A stretch of 34,916 nt of DNA from an uncultured Mycoplasmatota bacterium. Its GTDB lineage: Bacteria > Bacillota_I > Bacilli_A > RF39 > UBA660. Under the pieces are notes generated by a model that ran no database searches, was not told the origin of the DNA, and saw only the letters and a list, made by a program, of their open reading frames with translations. Positions 1 through 9,119 of the stretch are shown piece by piece. The translations under genes and the position numbers were made by a program. Where the stretch lies: the NCBI GenBank assembly GCA_946630615.1, contig CAMOYX010000004.1, positions 1 to 34,916 of the forward strand, read 5' to 3'. How positions within the stretch are numbered: the stretch's first letter is position 1; each line of letters starts with the position of its first letter.

Positions 1-8
1 AAATAAAC

Positions 9-37
9 TTTACTTGTTAAGTTAAAAATTCTATAAT
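9..37 (+). promoter_or_regulatory. Putative promoter of the NifU-like gene
   Basis: TTTACT (9-14), 17-nt spacer, TATAAT (32-37). Confidence 0.5.
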
Positions 38-62
38 TAATAAACAAAAAGGAGGTTACTAT

Positions 63-302
63 ATGACTCAAACTGATATTGAAGCAAAGATTAAAGAAGA
101 AATTGAAGATGTTAGACCTTTCCTAAATATGGATGGTGGAGATATAGAATTTATTAAATATGACAATGGTATAGTATACGTTAAATTAACAGGTGCGTGT
201 GCAACATGTAATATTCAAGATGTAACACTTAAAAATAATATAGAAGAATACCTAAAAGGAGAAATACCTGAAATAAAAGAAGTAGTAAACGTAGATTTAT
301 AA
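63..302 (+). CDS. NifU-like C-terminal domain protein (Fe-S scaffold)
   Basis: 79 aa; FLNMDGGDIEF...GACATCNIQDVTLKNNIEEYL with the CxxC of the NifU C-terminal domain; strong SD aaggagg at ~49-55. Confidence 0.9.
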   Translation: MTQTDIEAKIKEEIEDVRPFLNMDGGDIEFIKYDNGIVYVKLTGACATCNIQDVTLKNNIEEYLKGEIPEIKEVVNVDL

Positions 303-303
303 A

Positions 304-328
304 AAGAGTACTTTTAAAAAGTACTCTT
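304..328. terminator. Bidirectional intrinsic terminator between convergent genes
   Basis: AAGAGTACTTTTAAAAAGTACTCTT inverted repeat in an A/T-rich context; overlaps the stop codon of the 400-aa gene. Confidence 0.75.
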
Positions 329-1529
329 ATTTATTTGCTATTTCATTTAATAATCTCATTTTTTCAATCATTAAATCATTTATTTGTTTATCTAATTCTC
401 TAATTCTATCTTCATTTGAATCACTAACAGGACTAACTTCATTAATTAAATCTTCAGTAGTAACGTTAGTTTCAATTGGAGGAACAGTATTAAGAGGTTC
501 CATATCTAATGGATTAGTATTAACTGGTTCTTCTACTACAGGTGCTACACCTAAATCAAACACTGAAGCATCGTTATTTCCATCATCTTGAATTAAGAAA
601 TTATCATTTGTAACATTGGCTTCACTACCTACTCCACCAACTACTGGAATATCAGTAACAGGTTGATTTAAATCAATTTGAGGTGTTTCACTTATAGTAT
701 TCTCATCTAATTGAGGAGTATCAAATAAAGGAGCATCCATTGGAGCAGCAACTGGTTCATTAATAGCAGGAGTAACTGGAAGAGCATCACCTACTTCAGG
801 CGCTACAAGATCCATTGCAGGAGCACCTTGATCACTAATTACAGGAGTATCAGCAACAACTCGTGCTACTGAAGCATTTAAAACTGGTTCATTAATTATT
901 GGAGTAGCTGGTACTTCCTGAGCTTCAGGCATAACTGAATCACTTACAGCAGGAGCCACTGGATTAATTAAATTAATATTATTATTTACTGGATTAGTAA
1001 TAGCTTCAGGAGGAATCTCTGGTGCAGGTGCAAGTGCTATATCGTTAGCAAGAGGCTCAGCTACTTCACTAATTTCATTTGGATTAGCAACTACGTTACT
1101 TTGATTATTTATAGTTTCTAATTTAGCATTAAAATGATTTTCTAATGATGCAACTTGAGTTTCAGTTAAAGCAAGTAATTTACCTTCATTAACATTAGCC
1201 ATAAAAGTATTACCTTCTACTGATACTAAATATGTTGTTTCATTTCCATCTGGAGTCATTTTGAAATTATTCTTAATAATATCAGTTATAACTCCCTTTG
1301 TTTCTTTCCATGAAGCATCATCAATAATTGGTTGATATAAACCATCTTTTTGATAATAGAATTCTAATACTTTATTTCCATTATTAAATTCATTTTTATC
1401 AATTACCATTACTGGTAAATTTTTAATATTTGGGTGTAAATCATCTATAGATTTAAAGTGTGCTATTAAAGCTTTTTCACTTGTTTCACCATTTGCATAA
1501 TTAAAAGTAACTTTTTCTTTCATTGCCAA
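327..1529 (-). CDS. Hypothetical acidic protein with Pro/Val/Asn-rich low-complexity region and C-terminal coiled coil
   Basis: 400 aa; no signal peptide; repeated P-[AV]-x-P-x-I-N-E-P-V units; C-term EDRIRELDKQINDLMIEKMRLLNEIANK; SD agaggg upstream. Confidence 0.75.
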   Translation of the reverse strand: MAMKEKVTFNYANGETSEKALIAHFKSIDDLHPNIKNLPVMVIDKNEFNNGNKVLEFYYQKDGLYQPIIDDASWKETKGVITDIIKNNFKMTPDGNETTYLVSVEGNTFMANVNEGKLLALTETQVASLENHFNAKLETINNQSNVVANPNEISEVAEPLANDIALAPAPEIPPEAITNPVNNNINLINPVAPAVSDSVMPEAQEVPATPIINEPVLNASVARVVADTPVISDQGAPAMDLVAPEVGDALPVTPAINEPVAAPMDAPLFDTPQLDENTISETPQIDLNQPVTDIPVVGGVGSEANVTNDNFLIQDDGNNDASVFDLGVAPVVEEPVNTNPLDMEPLNTVPPIETNVTTEDLINEVSPVSDSNEDRIRELDKQINDLMIEKMRLLNEIANK

Positions 1530-1548
1530 TCCCTCTTATTCTAAGAAG

Positions 1549-1557
1549 ATTATAGCA
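1549..1557 (-). promoter_or_regulatory. Extended -10 promoter (TGCTATAAT) of the 400-aa gene
   Basis: Minus strand reads tttttTGCTATAATcttcttagaataagaggg...ATG. Confidence 0.55.
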
Positions 1558-1599
1558 AAAAGAATTTTAATATTCAATTATTAAATAAATAATAAAAAA

Positions 1600-1622
1600 A
1601 CTATAAAGATTATCTTTATAGT
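1600..1622 (-). terminator. Intrinsic terminator
   Basis: ACTATAAAGATTATCTTTATAGT inverted repeat followed on the minus strand by T-tract; abuts stop of the 1623-2138 gene. Confidence 0.75.
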
Positions 1623-2138
1623 TTAATAAATATAAACATTATTAATGTCAATTCCCATTTCATTAATAATATCGTAACTAATTGTTTTATTTATATTATC
1701 TTTTGTATATATTCCAAAAGGAATAAATGTATATTGATCTTCTATACTACCATTACCTAATAAAAAGTAATAATATTCAGTATTCTCATTTCTATATAAA
1801 TCACTCAATAAATATTCAGTATTATCATAATAAACATAAATGTTATTATAATTATCAATACTATCCTTATTAACTCTTAAAACAATACTATAAGGTTGAG
1901 ATGCAACTGTAGCATTAATAACTTCTATATTAATAATATCTTTATTATTTAAATTATAATTAGTAGTATCTTCTTCTTTATAAACAACAGCATAACTCTT
2001 ATTAGTTTCAGCTCTTGTTATAGCAAATAAATCATTATTAAAAGCTGCACTAAATACAAAGAAACTAGCAATATCTAATAGAATATAAAATATAATCTCT
2101 TTTACATACTTAGCCTGTAATAAGTAAACACTTTTCAT
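1623..2138 (-). CDS. Small N-terminally membrane-anchored hypothetical protein (start revised from 2171)
   Basis: ATG at 2136-2138 (MKSVYLLQAKYVKEIIFYILLDIASFFVF) preceded by SD AAGGGGG; the longer ORF start MQLHTKRGFVR would run through this SD. Confidence 0.7.
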   Translation of the reverse strand: MKSVYLLQAKYVKEIIFYILLDIASFFVFSAAFNNDLFAITRAETNKSYAVVYKEEDTTNYNLNNKDIINIEVINATVASQPYSIVLRVNKDSIDNYNNIYVYYDNTEYLLSDLYRNENTEYYYFLLGNGSIEDQYTFIPFGIYTKDNINKTISYDIINEMGIDINNVYIY

Positions 2139-2185
2139 ACGCACAAACCCCCTTTTTGTGTGTAATTGCACTTATAATAGCATAT

Positions 2186-2707
2186 TTAGTGCGTTAATTC
2201 AAGATATTTAAGTGTTTCCTTTAAATGTAGCTCTCCATACTCCTTATTAGTCATTAAACCATCATCAAAGTCATGTCTTTCTGTATCATCATCCAATAAA
2301 TAATATAAAATTCTTACAAAATCCTCTAAATAAAAAAAATAATCATTAGAACCTTTATCACTATTTAAATATTTAACATATACATTTATATCATTAGTAT
2401 AACTATTATCTAAATTTTTCTTAATAGACTTATATGTAGCATTACCTTCCTCATCATAATATGTTAATTGTAAATAACACTTATAATTATCTAAGTTAAT
2501 AACACCTTGATATTTTATATTATCACTTGCCACAAGTATTGGATCTATTTCATAATAGTTACCATTCTTTAAACTACTCGCATAAAAATTATCATATATT
2601 CTTGCATCATAAAAGAAATACTTTAAATCAATAAATAAAGTATATATTAGAAATATAAAAATAAATACTAGTAACACTCTAATAGTAACTAATCTTTTAT
2701 GATTCAT
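2186..2707 (-). CDS. Small membrane-anchored hypothetical protein
   Basis: 173 aa; N-terminal TM IRVLLVFIFIFLIYTLFI; no recognised family. Confidence 0.7.
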   Translation of the reverse strand: MNHKRLVTIRVLLVFIFIFLIYTLFIDLKYFFYDARIYDNFYASSLKNGNYYEIDPILVASDNIKYQGVINLDNYKCYLQLTYYDEEGNATYKSIKKNLDNSYTNDINVYVKYLNSDKGSNDYFFYLEDFVRILYYLLDDDTERHDFDDGLMTNKEYGELHLKETLKYLELTH

Positions 2708-2741
2708 ACTAATCCCTTTTCTTAGTTTTAATTATATAAAA

Positions 2742-2768
2742 AATATAGACTATTTTATAGTCTATATT
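2742..2768 (-). terminator. Intrinsic terminator
   Basis: AATATAGACTATTTTATAGTCTATATT hairpin plus minus-strand T-tract; overlaps stop of 241-aa gene. Confidence 0.75.
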
Positions 2769-3480
2769 CTAAAGTTTTAGTAACAATATGATCAATTTCT
2801 TTATTTACAATATCAAAATCAATATCTTTAGATTTATTATTAATTCTATAGTACATGCAACTATATAAATAATCACCTAAAGCTTCAGCTATATCCACTT
2901 CTCCAAATCCTGCACTAACATAAGCTTTTTTTAAACTAATACTAAATTGCTTCATTACTTCAGGAACTAAATAAACTTCATCCGATCTATTTGGAAAAGC
3001 TACAACACTTGTAAAAAAGTCCTCATATGAAGCTAAAGCATCAGCAAAAAGATACATATTATGTATATAATCCTTAGTTAAAAGATACCTATCTGCAGGC
3101 ACATCTAATCTATTAAAACATGTAGTAATATACTCTCTTACTTTCTCTACATATTCAGCTTTCGCATAAACTCCTAAAATAAATTTATATTGATCTAAAC
3201 TATAATCTAACGTACTATTTACCATTGGTACTAAAATAGGTACTTCAATATACTTATATTCGCTACCCTTCATTTTGCTAAAGATAGGAGCAAATTCTTC
3301 CAAGCACTTCTTTCTTGGTAAGAATTGAGCTCTAACAACATTTTCCTTTTGTTCATCTAGAAGCTTAATCTTATTCTCTTGCTCTTCAGTAAGTTTTTTA
3401 CCACTAGCATCTTTATAAACTTTGTCAATTTCCCCACTTATCCCACATGAAATATTGTCTATAATTTTATCGTATGACAT
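2755..3480 (-). CDS. Hypothetical cytoplasmic protein
   Basis: 241 aa, complete ORF with SD ggaggatagga; no recognised family. Confidence 0.7.
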   Translation of the reverse strand: MSYDKIIDNISCGISGEIDKVYKDASGKKLTEEQENKIKLLDEQKENVVRAQFLPRKKCLEEFAPIFSKMKGSEYKYIEVPILVPMVNSTLDYSLDQYKFILGVYAKAEYVEKVREYITTCFNRLDVPADRYLLTKDYIHNMYLFADALASYEDFFTSVVAFPNRSDEVYLVPEVMKQFSISLKKAYVSAGFGEVDIAEALGDYLYSCMYYRINNKSKDIDFDIVNKEIDHIVTKTLEYRL

Positions 3481-3540
3481 TTCCTATCCTCCATAACTAT
3501 ATTATAAAGGATATTTAAGAAAATACAAAGAAAAAAGATG

Positions 3541-4458
3541 CTACATCTTTAATCTATAATTAGCATCTTTTACTTCTCTACTCTTCCATTCATGCCAGTC
3601 ATCATTATAATTTCTTGCATAAAATAATGTATTTAAATATCTACTACATAAATCTAGATATTTTCTTTTAATATCTTGTACAGGCATTTCCTTAGTGTAA
3701 CCCATTCCACCTTTAGATGGAGGATCAGATAAATATGTATCATGTGTTTCTGCAAATTTAACTAATCTATCATTGCTTGAACCATTAGAATCAGTTAAAA
3801 CATGCATATATTCTGCATATTTATCTATAAAGTATTGTGGGTAATTTAATACCTCTCCATATATAAACTTATTTGGATATCTATCTCTTAATATAGAGAA
3901 GAAGTCACACGACTCATTAGGTAGAGCAATAGACTTAGCAGCATCTAGTCTAAAACCATCTACTCCTAGTTCTACCATCCTATCCATCATTCTAAATATT
4001 TTTTCTTTAACTAAATAATTACTTTGATTTAAACTTGGAAGTCCTCCAATAGACTTAGTAATAACTTGATTTCTATCGTTCCAATCTGTAATAGGGCTTC
4101 TCTCTTTCCAAGCACCTTCTTGATATACTAAATCTTTGTCATCTTTTAGATTAGGCATTAAAGATCCATCATCAGCACCAGCTAAATGATTAATTACAAC
4201 ATCTACATAAACTTGTAATCCTACACTATGTGCTCTATCACATAGTCTTCTTAAACTATCTTCGTTACCTATTCTATTACCAATATTAAAACCTATTGGT
4301 TGATAAAGCATCCACCACTCACCACTATCTTCATTCTTTGTAGTTTGAAGTGGAGCAGTTTGAATTGAATCAAATCCTTGATCCCTAATTAATTCTACAT
4401 TATCTGCAATAAAATCTAGGCTAGCGACATGTAAATTTAAAATCCTATTTGGTTTCAT
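3541..4458 (-). CDS. Intracellular alpha-amylase-family GH13 protein, catalytic domain only (AmyE-like)
   Basis: 305 aa; GH13 region I DVVINH, region II GFRLDAAK, region III YGEVL, region IV ETHD; WWMLYQPIGFNIGNR resembles the Bacillus AmyE WYWLYQPTSYQIGNR segment; no signal peptide. Confidence 0.9.
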   Translation of the reverse strand: MKPNRILNLHVASLDFIADNVELIRDQGFDSIQTAPLQTTKNEDSGEWWMLYQPIGFNIGNRIGNEDSLRRLCDRAHSVGLQVYVDVVINHLAGADDGSLMPNLKDDKDLVYQEGAWKERSPITDWNDRNQVITKSIGGLPSLNQSNYLVKEKIFRMMDRMVELGVDGFRLDAAKSIALPNESCDFFSILRDRYPNKFIYGEVLNYPQYFIDKYAEYMHVLTDSNGSSNDRLVKFAETHDTYLSDPPSKGGMGYTKEMPVQDIKRKYLDLCSRYLNTLFYARNYNDDWHEWKSREVKDANYRLKM

Positions 4459-4642
4459 TTATTATAGTTTCTATCCTCTCTTTCTTTAAAATAGCTTCTC
4501 TTAATATAGCTATTTTATCTTCTACGTTATAACAATTCAGTATGAGGTCGACATCATCTAAAGGAAATAATAAAAAATAATCAACTTTTAATGAGTCGTA
4601 CTCATTTAATAGTAAATTGTTATTAAAACTCACTTTAAGCAT
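4445..4642 (-). CDS. Small hypothetical protein, overlaps the GH13 start by 14 nt
   Basis: 65 aa; SD aaggagg; ATG of GH13 gene lies inside its 3' end. Confidence 0.65.
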   Translation of the reverse strand: MLKVSFNNNLLLNEYDSLKVDYFLLFPLDDVDLILNCYNVEDKIAILREAILKKERIETIINETK

Positions 4643-4660
4643 CCTATCCTCCTTGACCTA

Positions 4661-4669
4661 ATTATAACA
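4661..4669 (-). promoter_or_regulatory. Extended -10 promoter (TGTTATAAT) of the 65-aa/GH13 operon
   Basis: Minus strand ttaTGTTATAATtaggtcaaggaggataggATG. Confidence 0.55.
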
Positions 4670-4676
4670 TAAAAAA

Positions 4677-4699
4677 AAGTAATGCAATATGCATTACTT
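4677..4699 (-). terminator. Intrinsic terminator
   Basis: AAGTAATGC..GCATTACTT hairpin with minus-strand T-tract overlapping stop of the 174-aa gene. Confidence 0.75.
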
Positions 4700-5218
4700 A
4701 ATTATTATCTTTCCATGAAATTCATTATTATTATCGTCTGTTGTCCCTTCTATCTTCCATAGTCTAAGATTATAGGCTTTATTTTCATTTGGCTTAATAA
4801 AGTCACTAAGAAGTAATATACTATCATCTTCTTCACTTACTTTATCTCTTTCACTTAATAATAAGCTTGTTTCACTATTTATCTTACTTTTAATACTATC
4901 TAAAGAAATAGTACTATTTTCTAAAGTATCAATTAAAATACTATAACTTTCTACACTACTACATGTATTTAAAATACTAAAGCTAATTGGCTTTTGATTA
5001 GATCCTTCTAAATCAGTTAAAGGTAAACTATTAATCATGTTAATAGTATTACTACTAGAAAGAAAACTAACCTTAAAACATCCACTTTTAATTGTAGTTA
5101 AATTCTTATTATTAATTCTAGTATCATATACTGAATAAAACACAGCTAATATAGTTAATAATAAGATTAATACTAGTAAAACTATCAGTACTTTACCTTT
5201 TGCTGTTCTAGCATCCAC
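4694..5218 (-). CDS. Membrane-anchored exported protein carrying the SGC...NTC module shared with the two BspA-like proteins
   Basis: 174 aa; N-terminal TM; IKSGCFKVSF...FSILNTCSSVESYSILIDTLENSTISLDSIK parallels VRSGCLNIEY...FSITNTCNTVINYQVNMETLEGSTL of the 772-aa protein. Confidence 0.75.
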   Translation of the reverse strand: MDARTAKGKVLIVLLVLILLLTILAVFYSVYDTRINNKNLTTIKSGCFKVSFLSSSNTINMINSLPLTDLEGSNQKPISFSILNTCSSVESYSILIDTLENSTISLDSIKSKINSETSLLLSERDKVSEEDDSILLLSDFIKPNENKAYNLRLWKIEGTTDDNNNEFHGKIIIK

Positions 5219-5245
5219 TACTTACACCACCTTACATTAAGTATA

Positions 5246-8200
5246 TCATATATTAAATTCAAAAGGACTATTAGAAATACTACTATTGCCTACACTATCT
5301 ACTCCCATGATATATAATTCATAGTTTCCTTCTTCTAAATTGCTAATCTCTGTTGTACTAATTAAATAATTATTTTCTTCTAATACATTATTATCATTAT
5401 CAACTTTTCTTAAAATATAGCTATAAGTTGCACCTTCTTCAAATAAATTATTATCTACTTCTTCTAAAACTAAACTATTATTAGAAATAGAAGCTACAGG
5501 ATTAATAACTAAAGGCGCAACTTTATCTATATTACTAATAGTAATTGAATATACATTACTATAATTTACACCATCACTTACTTTAAAACTATATGTGCCA
5601 TTTTCTAAGATAGTAATAAAGTAATTACCTTCACTTACTTCTAAATTACTAATTAAACTTAGTGCATTACCATCATATGAATAAATAGTAAAACTACTAT
5701 CAATATTACCTAAAGAAAGTAATATATCTTCATTAGTAAGAAAAGAATTACTAACTGTAAGATTTAGACTTGGTAAATCTAAAGTTGTAATATTTTCTTC
5801 TCCATCCAATACATTTAATGCTTCATCAGTTATCTTATAAACTAATTTATAAGTTGTATTATTAGTTAAGTTATCTACTTCTATGCTATTAGAATCTGAA
5901 GTAGCTACTACTTCATCACCTAATTTTAATTCTAAATCATACACTAAATTACTACTCTTATTATCCACTGCATCTATTAAAGCTTTAATAGATTTAGTAG
6001 TTACTTCTTTACTAATATTATTTAAAGTAGGTTTAGTTTTATCAATATTATCTACATTAACTACTGTTACATCACTAAATAAATACTTATTATCTACTAC
6101 TTCATAGTTTCTAAAGTAATAAGTTTTATTACTTGTAAGAGTAATACTATTAAATAAAGTAGCATCCCCATTCTTTATATTAGTAGAAGAAACATCTTCT
6201 TCACTCTCGCCATATACAGTAGTAAAACTATCTTCTTCTTTAGTTAATATAACATTTTCTTTAGTAAGACTAGTTATACTCTTATTTATAACTGGACTAG
6301 TAACATTAGTAGTACTTACATTTACAGTTTCTATAGTCTTATTACCCGCAATATCTTTTGCTTTAATATAAATTGTATAATTAGTATTTGCTTCTAAATT
6401 ACTAATTTCATTTGAATTACTAAAATTTACATTATCTAAAGAATATGAATAAGTAACTTCTTCATTAGCAAGAGGATGTATGACTATCTTAGTAGTAAAG
6501 CTTGTTGTATTAATACTTGTTATAACTGGACTTTCTTTATCAATCTTAGTTACTTTAATTAATACTTCATCACTTCTATTCACTCCATCAAAGAATACAT
6601 ATTTTTCTTCATGGTTAGTACTAAATACTATTTCACTAACTTCTTCATAACCATTATCTAATACTTTTTGTAATACTAAATCAGAAGTTTTATTAGTAAC
6701 ACTAATATTAATATCTTTATTAGTTATTACTTGGTTATCATCATTATAATTAAATGTAGGTGAAATAGGTTTTAATATTTCTACTTCTCCCTCTAACACG
6801 CATTGATTACCTGCTTTATCAGTAGCTTTAATTTTATAAGTATGAATTCCTGTTAATAAGTTATCAAATGTATTATTAGAAGTGTAATCATTATCATCTA
6901 TCATAAATTCTAAAGTAATATTATCAATACTTTCTTTATCAGTTACAATTGGATTAAATGAAACTTTTCTAGTAGTTTTAGAAATAAGAGGATTAGTTAT
7001 AACTGGTGCTTCATTATCATAATTACTAATAGTTATTTTTAGTTCATTTGAATAGTTTACTCCATCATAGTATTTAAATATATATGTTTTATTTTCATTA
7101 TTATGATATTTAATACTTTCTAAAGCATTCTTATTAATAGCTGTATAATCACTATTATCATATGAATAAACTAAATTCATATCTTGATTATTACCATCTT
7201 CACCATCTATTAAAATAAATGAAATATCTTCTTTAGTATAAGAATAATTATTTAGTTTTATATTAGGTATAGGCATTTCTAAAGTTTTATATACTTTTTC
7301 TACTTTAGTTACATTACCTACTTCATCAATAGACTTAATAGTTACTTTATATTCTTTATTAGCTACTAAATTATTAAATGATGAATCACTTTGATATTCC
7401 CCATCATCTAATTTATATAAAGTATTAACACTACTACCTGAAATATAATCACTAGATGGTTTATCAATACTTTCTACATCTAATACTATCTTCTTAGTAG
7501 TAATTTCTTCACTCTTTATTGTAACTACAGGTCCTAATTTATCTATATTACTTACTTTAATAGAATATGGAATTAAAGATGTATTTACTCCATCAGATAA
7601 ACTTATTTCATATTCCCCATTCTTTACTATATTTATTTTTTTACTATTAACTTTTACACCATTAACTAGAATATCAAATTCACCTTTATTTAATACTTCT
7701 AAGACAATATCATCTTTAGTAATACTATCTTTATAATTATTAGAAACATTAACTACAGGTGTATTAACTGCTTTTAAGCTAACATTATCAATTTCTTCTT
7801 TACTAATATTACCAGCTTCATCTATAATCTCTACACTCGCTTTATAAGGTGTATTACTATACTTAACATTATCAAATACTCCATCATTATTAGTAATACC
7901 ATTCATAGTATATTTATAAATAAGATTATCAGATTTAGTGTAGTTATCTACTCCCTTACTAGTTAATACTACTTTCTTTGTAGTTACTTCACTTACACTT
8001 AAGTTACTAGTAATAATTGGACTAGTCTTATCTATATTACTTACTGTATAACTTACTTCATCCGAATAATTAACTCCATCACTTAATTTAAAAGTACATG
8101 TATTATTCTCTTTTAATAAAGTATCTTTACTAGATTTAACATAACTAGAATTATTACATTTAATATATAAATCTAAATTACCTTTATTTACTACACTTAA

Positions 8201-9004
8201 AGTTACATCATTATTAGTTATATTAGTATTTGAAGAAACTACTTGAGGTGCATTTATCTTGTTAACATAAATAGTAATTTCTTTATATACTTTATTACTA
8301 TCACTAAGAGTAGCCTCAACTACTACGTTATGACTTCCATATGTTAAATTATCAAAATAGTTACTACTTTGGTATGACGCACCATCTATTGAATACATGT
8401 AACTTACATTAACATCTTTATTAATACTAGGATATAAACTTACACTTTTAGTAGTAGATGAATAACTAACATTACTAATAGCTAATTCATCATTAACTAT
8501 TTCTTCAAACTTAGCTACTAAAGTAAATGAAGAATTAACTTCATTATTAAAATCATATAACTCTTCACCTAAGTACCATCCTATAAACTTCTTATTATCT
8601 ACATTAGGACTTACTACTTCTCCTACCTTTTCACCTTGTTTAATCTCCTTAGTATGAGTAATAACGTTATCAACTGAGAAATATACCATAAATGATTCAC
8701 TATCTTCTAACGCCTTAAAACGAGCTTCTAAAATAGTGTCATTATCAAGTTTTCTATCAAAGTTAAATAACTCACCATCTAAATACCATCCAATAAAAGC
8801 ATAACCTTCTTTTATAGGATCAGCAGGTCTATCTACATTTCCATCCTTACTTATAACATTATTAGTAGCCCCATCAACCATAAAAGTAATTGAATATGAT
8901 TTAGAAGGTAAAAAAATAATACCTAAGATAAGTACTATTAATAAGCAAAAGAATATACCTCCAAATGTAATGTACTTTCCTCTATTTCTATATCTTGTTC
9001 TCAT
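5246..9004 (-). CDS. Large surface protein: TM anchor, two InlB B-/Listeria-Bacteroides-type repeats, then alternating Ig-like repeats
   Basis: 1252 aa; two GWYL repeats (EGYAFIGWYLDGELFNF, KKFIGWYLGEELYDF); six linker motifs of type [VI]-x-[NK]-[IY]-D-[KN]-x-x-P; repeated DGVN[YTR]S motifs. Confidence 0.85.
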   Translation of the reverse strand: MRTRYRNRGKYITFGGIFFCLLIVLILGIIFLPSKSYSITFMVDGATNNVISKDGNVDRPADPIKEGYAFIGWYLDGELFNFDRKLDNDTILEARFKALEDSESFMVYFSVDNVITHTKEIKQGEKVGEVVSPNVDNKKFIGWYLGEELYDFNNEVNSSFTLVAKFEEIVNDELAISNVSYSSTTKSVSLYPSINKDVNVSYMYSIDGASYQSSNYFDNLTYGSHNVVVEATLSDSNKVYKEITIYVNKINAPQVVSSNTNITNNDVTLSVVNKGNLDLYIKCNNSSYVKSSKDTLLKENNTCTFKLSDGVNYSDEVSYTVSNIDKTSPIITSNLSVSEVTTKKVVLTSKGVDNYTKSDNLIYKYTMNGITNNDGVFDNVKYSNTPYKASVEIIDEAGNISKEEIDNVSLKAVNTPVVNVSNNYKDSITKDDIVLEVLNKGEFDILVNGVKVNSKKINIVKNGEYEISLSDGVNTSLIPYSIKVSNIDKLGPVVTIKSEEITTKKIVLDVESIDKPSSDYISGSSVNTLYKLDDGEYQSDSSFNNLVANKEYKVTIKSIDEVGNVTKVEKVYKTLEMPIPNIKLNNYSYTKEDISFILIDGEDGNNQDMNLVYSYDNSDYTAINKNALESIKYHNNENKTYIFKYYDGVNYSNELKITISNYDNEAPVITNPLISKTTRKVSFNPIVTDKESIDNITLEFMIDDNDYTSNNTFDNLLTGIHTYKIKATDKAGNQCVLEGEVEILKPISPTFNYNDDNQVITNKDINISVTNKTSDLVLQKVLDNGYEEVSEIVFSTNHEEKYVFFDGVNRSDEVLIKVTKIDKESPVITSINTTSFTTKIVIHPLANEEVTYSYSLDNVNFSNSNEISNLEANTNYTIYIKAKDIAGNKTIETVNVSTTNVTSPVINKSITSLTKENVILTKEEDSFTTVYGESEEDVSSTNIKNGDATLFNSITLTSNKTYYFRNYEVVDNKYLFSDVTVVNVDNIDKTKPTLNNISKEVTTKSIKALIDAVDNKSSNLVYDLELKLGDEVVATSDSNSIEVDNLTNNTTYKLVYKITDEALNVLDGEENITTLDLPSLNLTVSNSFLTNEDILLSLGNIDSSFTIYSYDGNALSLISNLEVSEGNYFITILENGTYSFKVSDGVNYSNVYSITISNIDKVAPLVINPVASISNNSLVLEEVDNNLFEEGATYSYILRKVDNDNNVLEENNYLISTTEISNLEEGNYELYIMGVDSVGNSSISNSPFEFNI

Positions 9005-9096
9005 TTATTATCACCTATTATATATAAATTCTAACAATTATATATTTATATAAAAAGTATAATTAATAACTAGACATTAAAATTAGACACTAAAAA

Positions 9097-9119
9097 AGAA
9101 GTATTACTTTAATACTTCT
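9097..9119 (-). terminator. Intrinsic terminator downstream of hybrid kinase
   Basis: AGAAGTATTACTTTAATACTTCT hairpin followed by minus-strand T-tract. Confidence 0.75.

Noticed and set aside
5246-5248. Possibility of genetic code 4 (TGA = Trp), given the AT-rich Mollicutes-like character
   Set aside because: The 1252-aa gene ends at TGA with the next gene in the operon (174 aa) starting 27 nt downstream, and all Trp codons checked are TGG; the standard bacterial code fits.
5883-6107. Other overlapping ORFs in the track: 5883-6107, 10176-10487, 12742-12975, 17512-17715, 18932-19120, 20368-20586, 33245-33463 (+) and 25472-25660, 25787-26074 (-)
   Set aside because: Each lies antisense within a well-supported larger CDS, lacks SD/promoter and has no recognisable domain.
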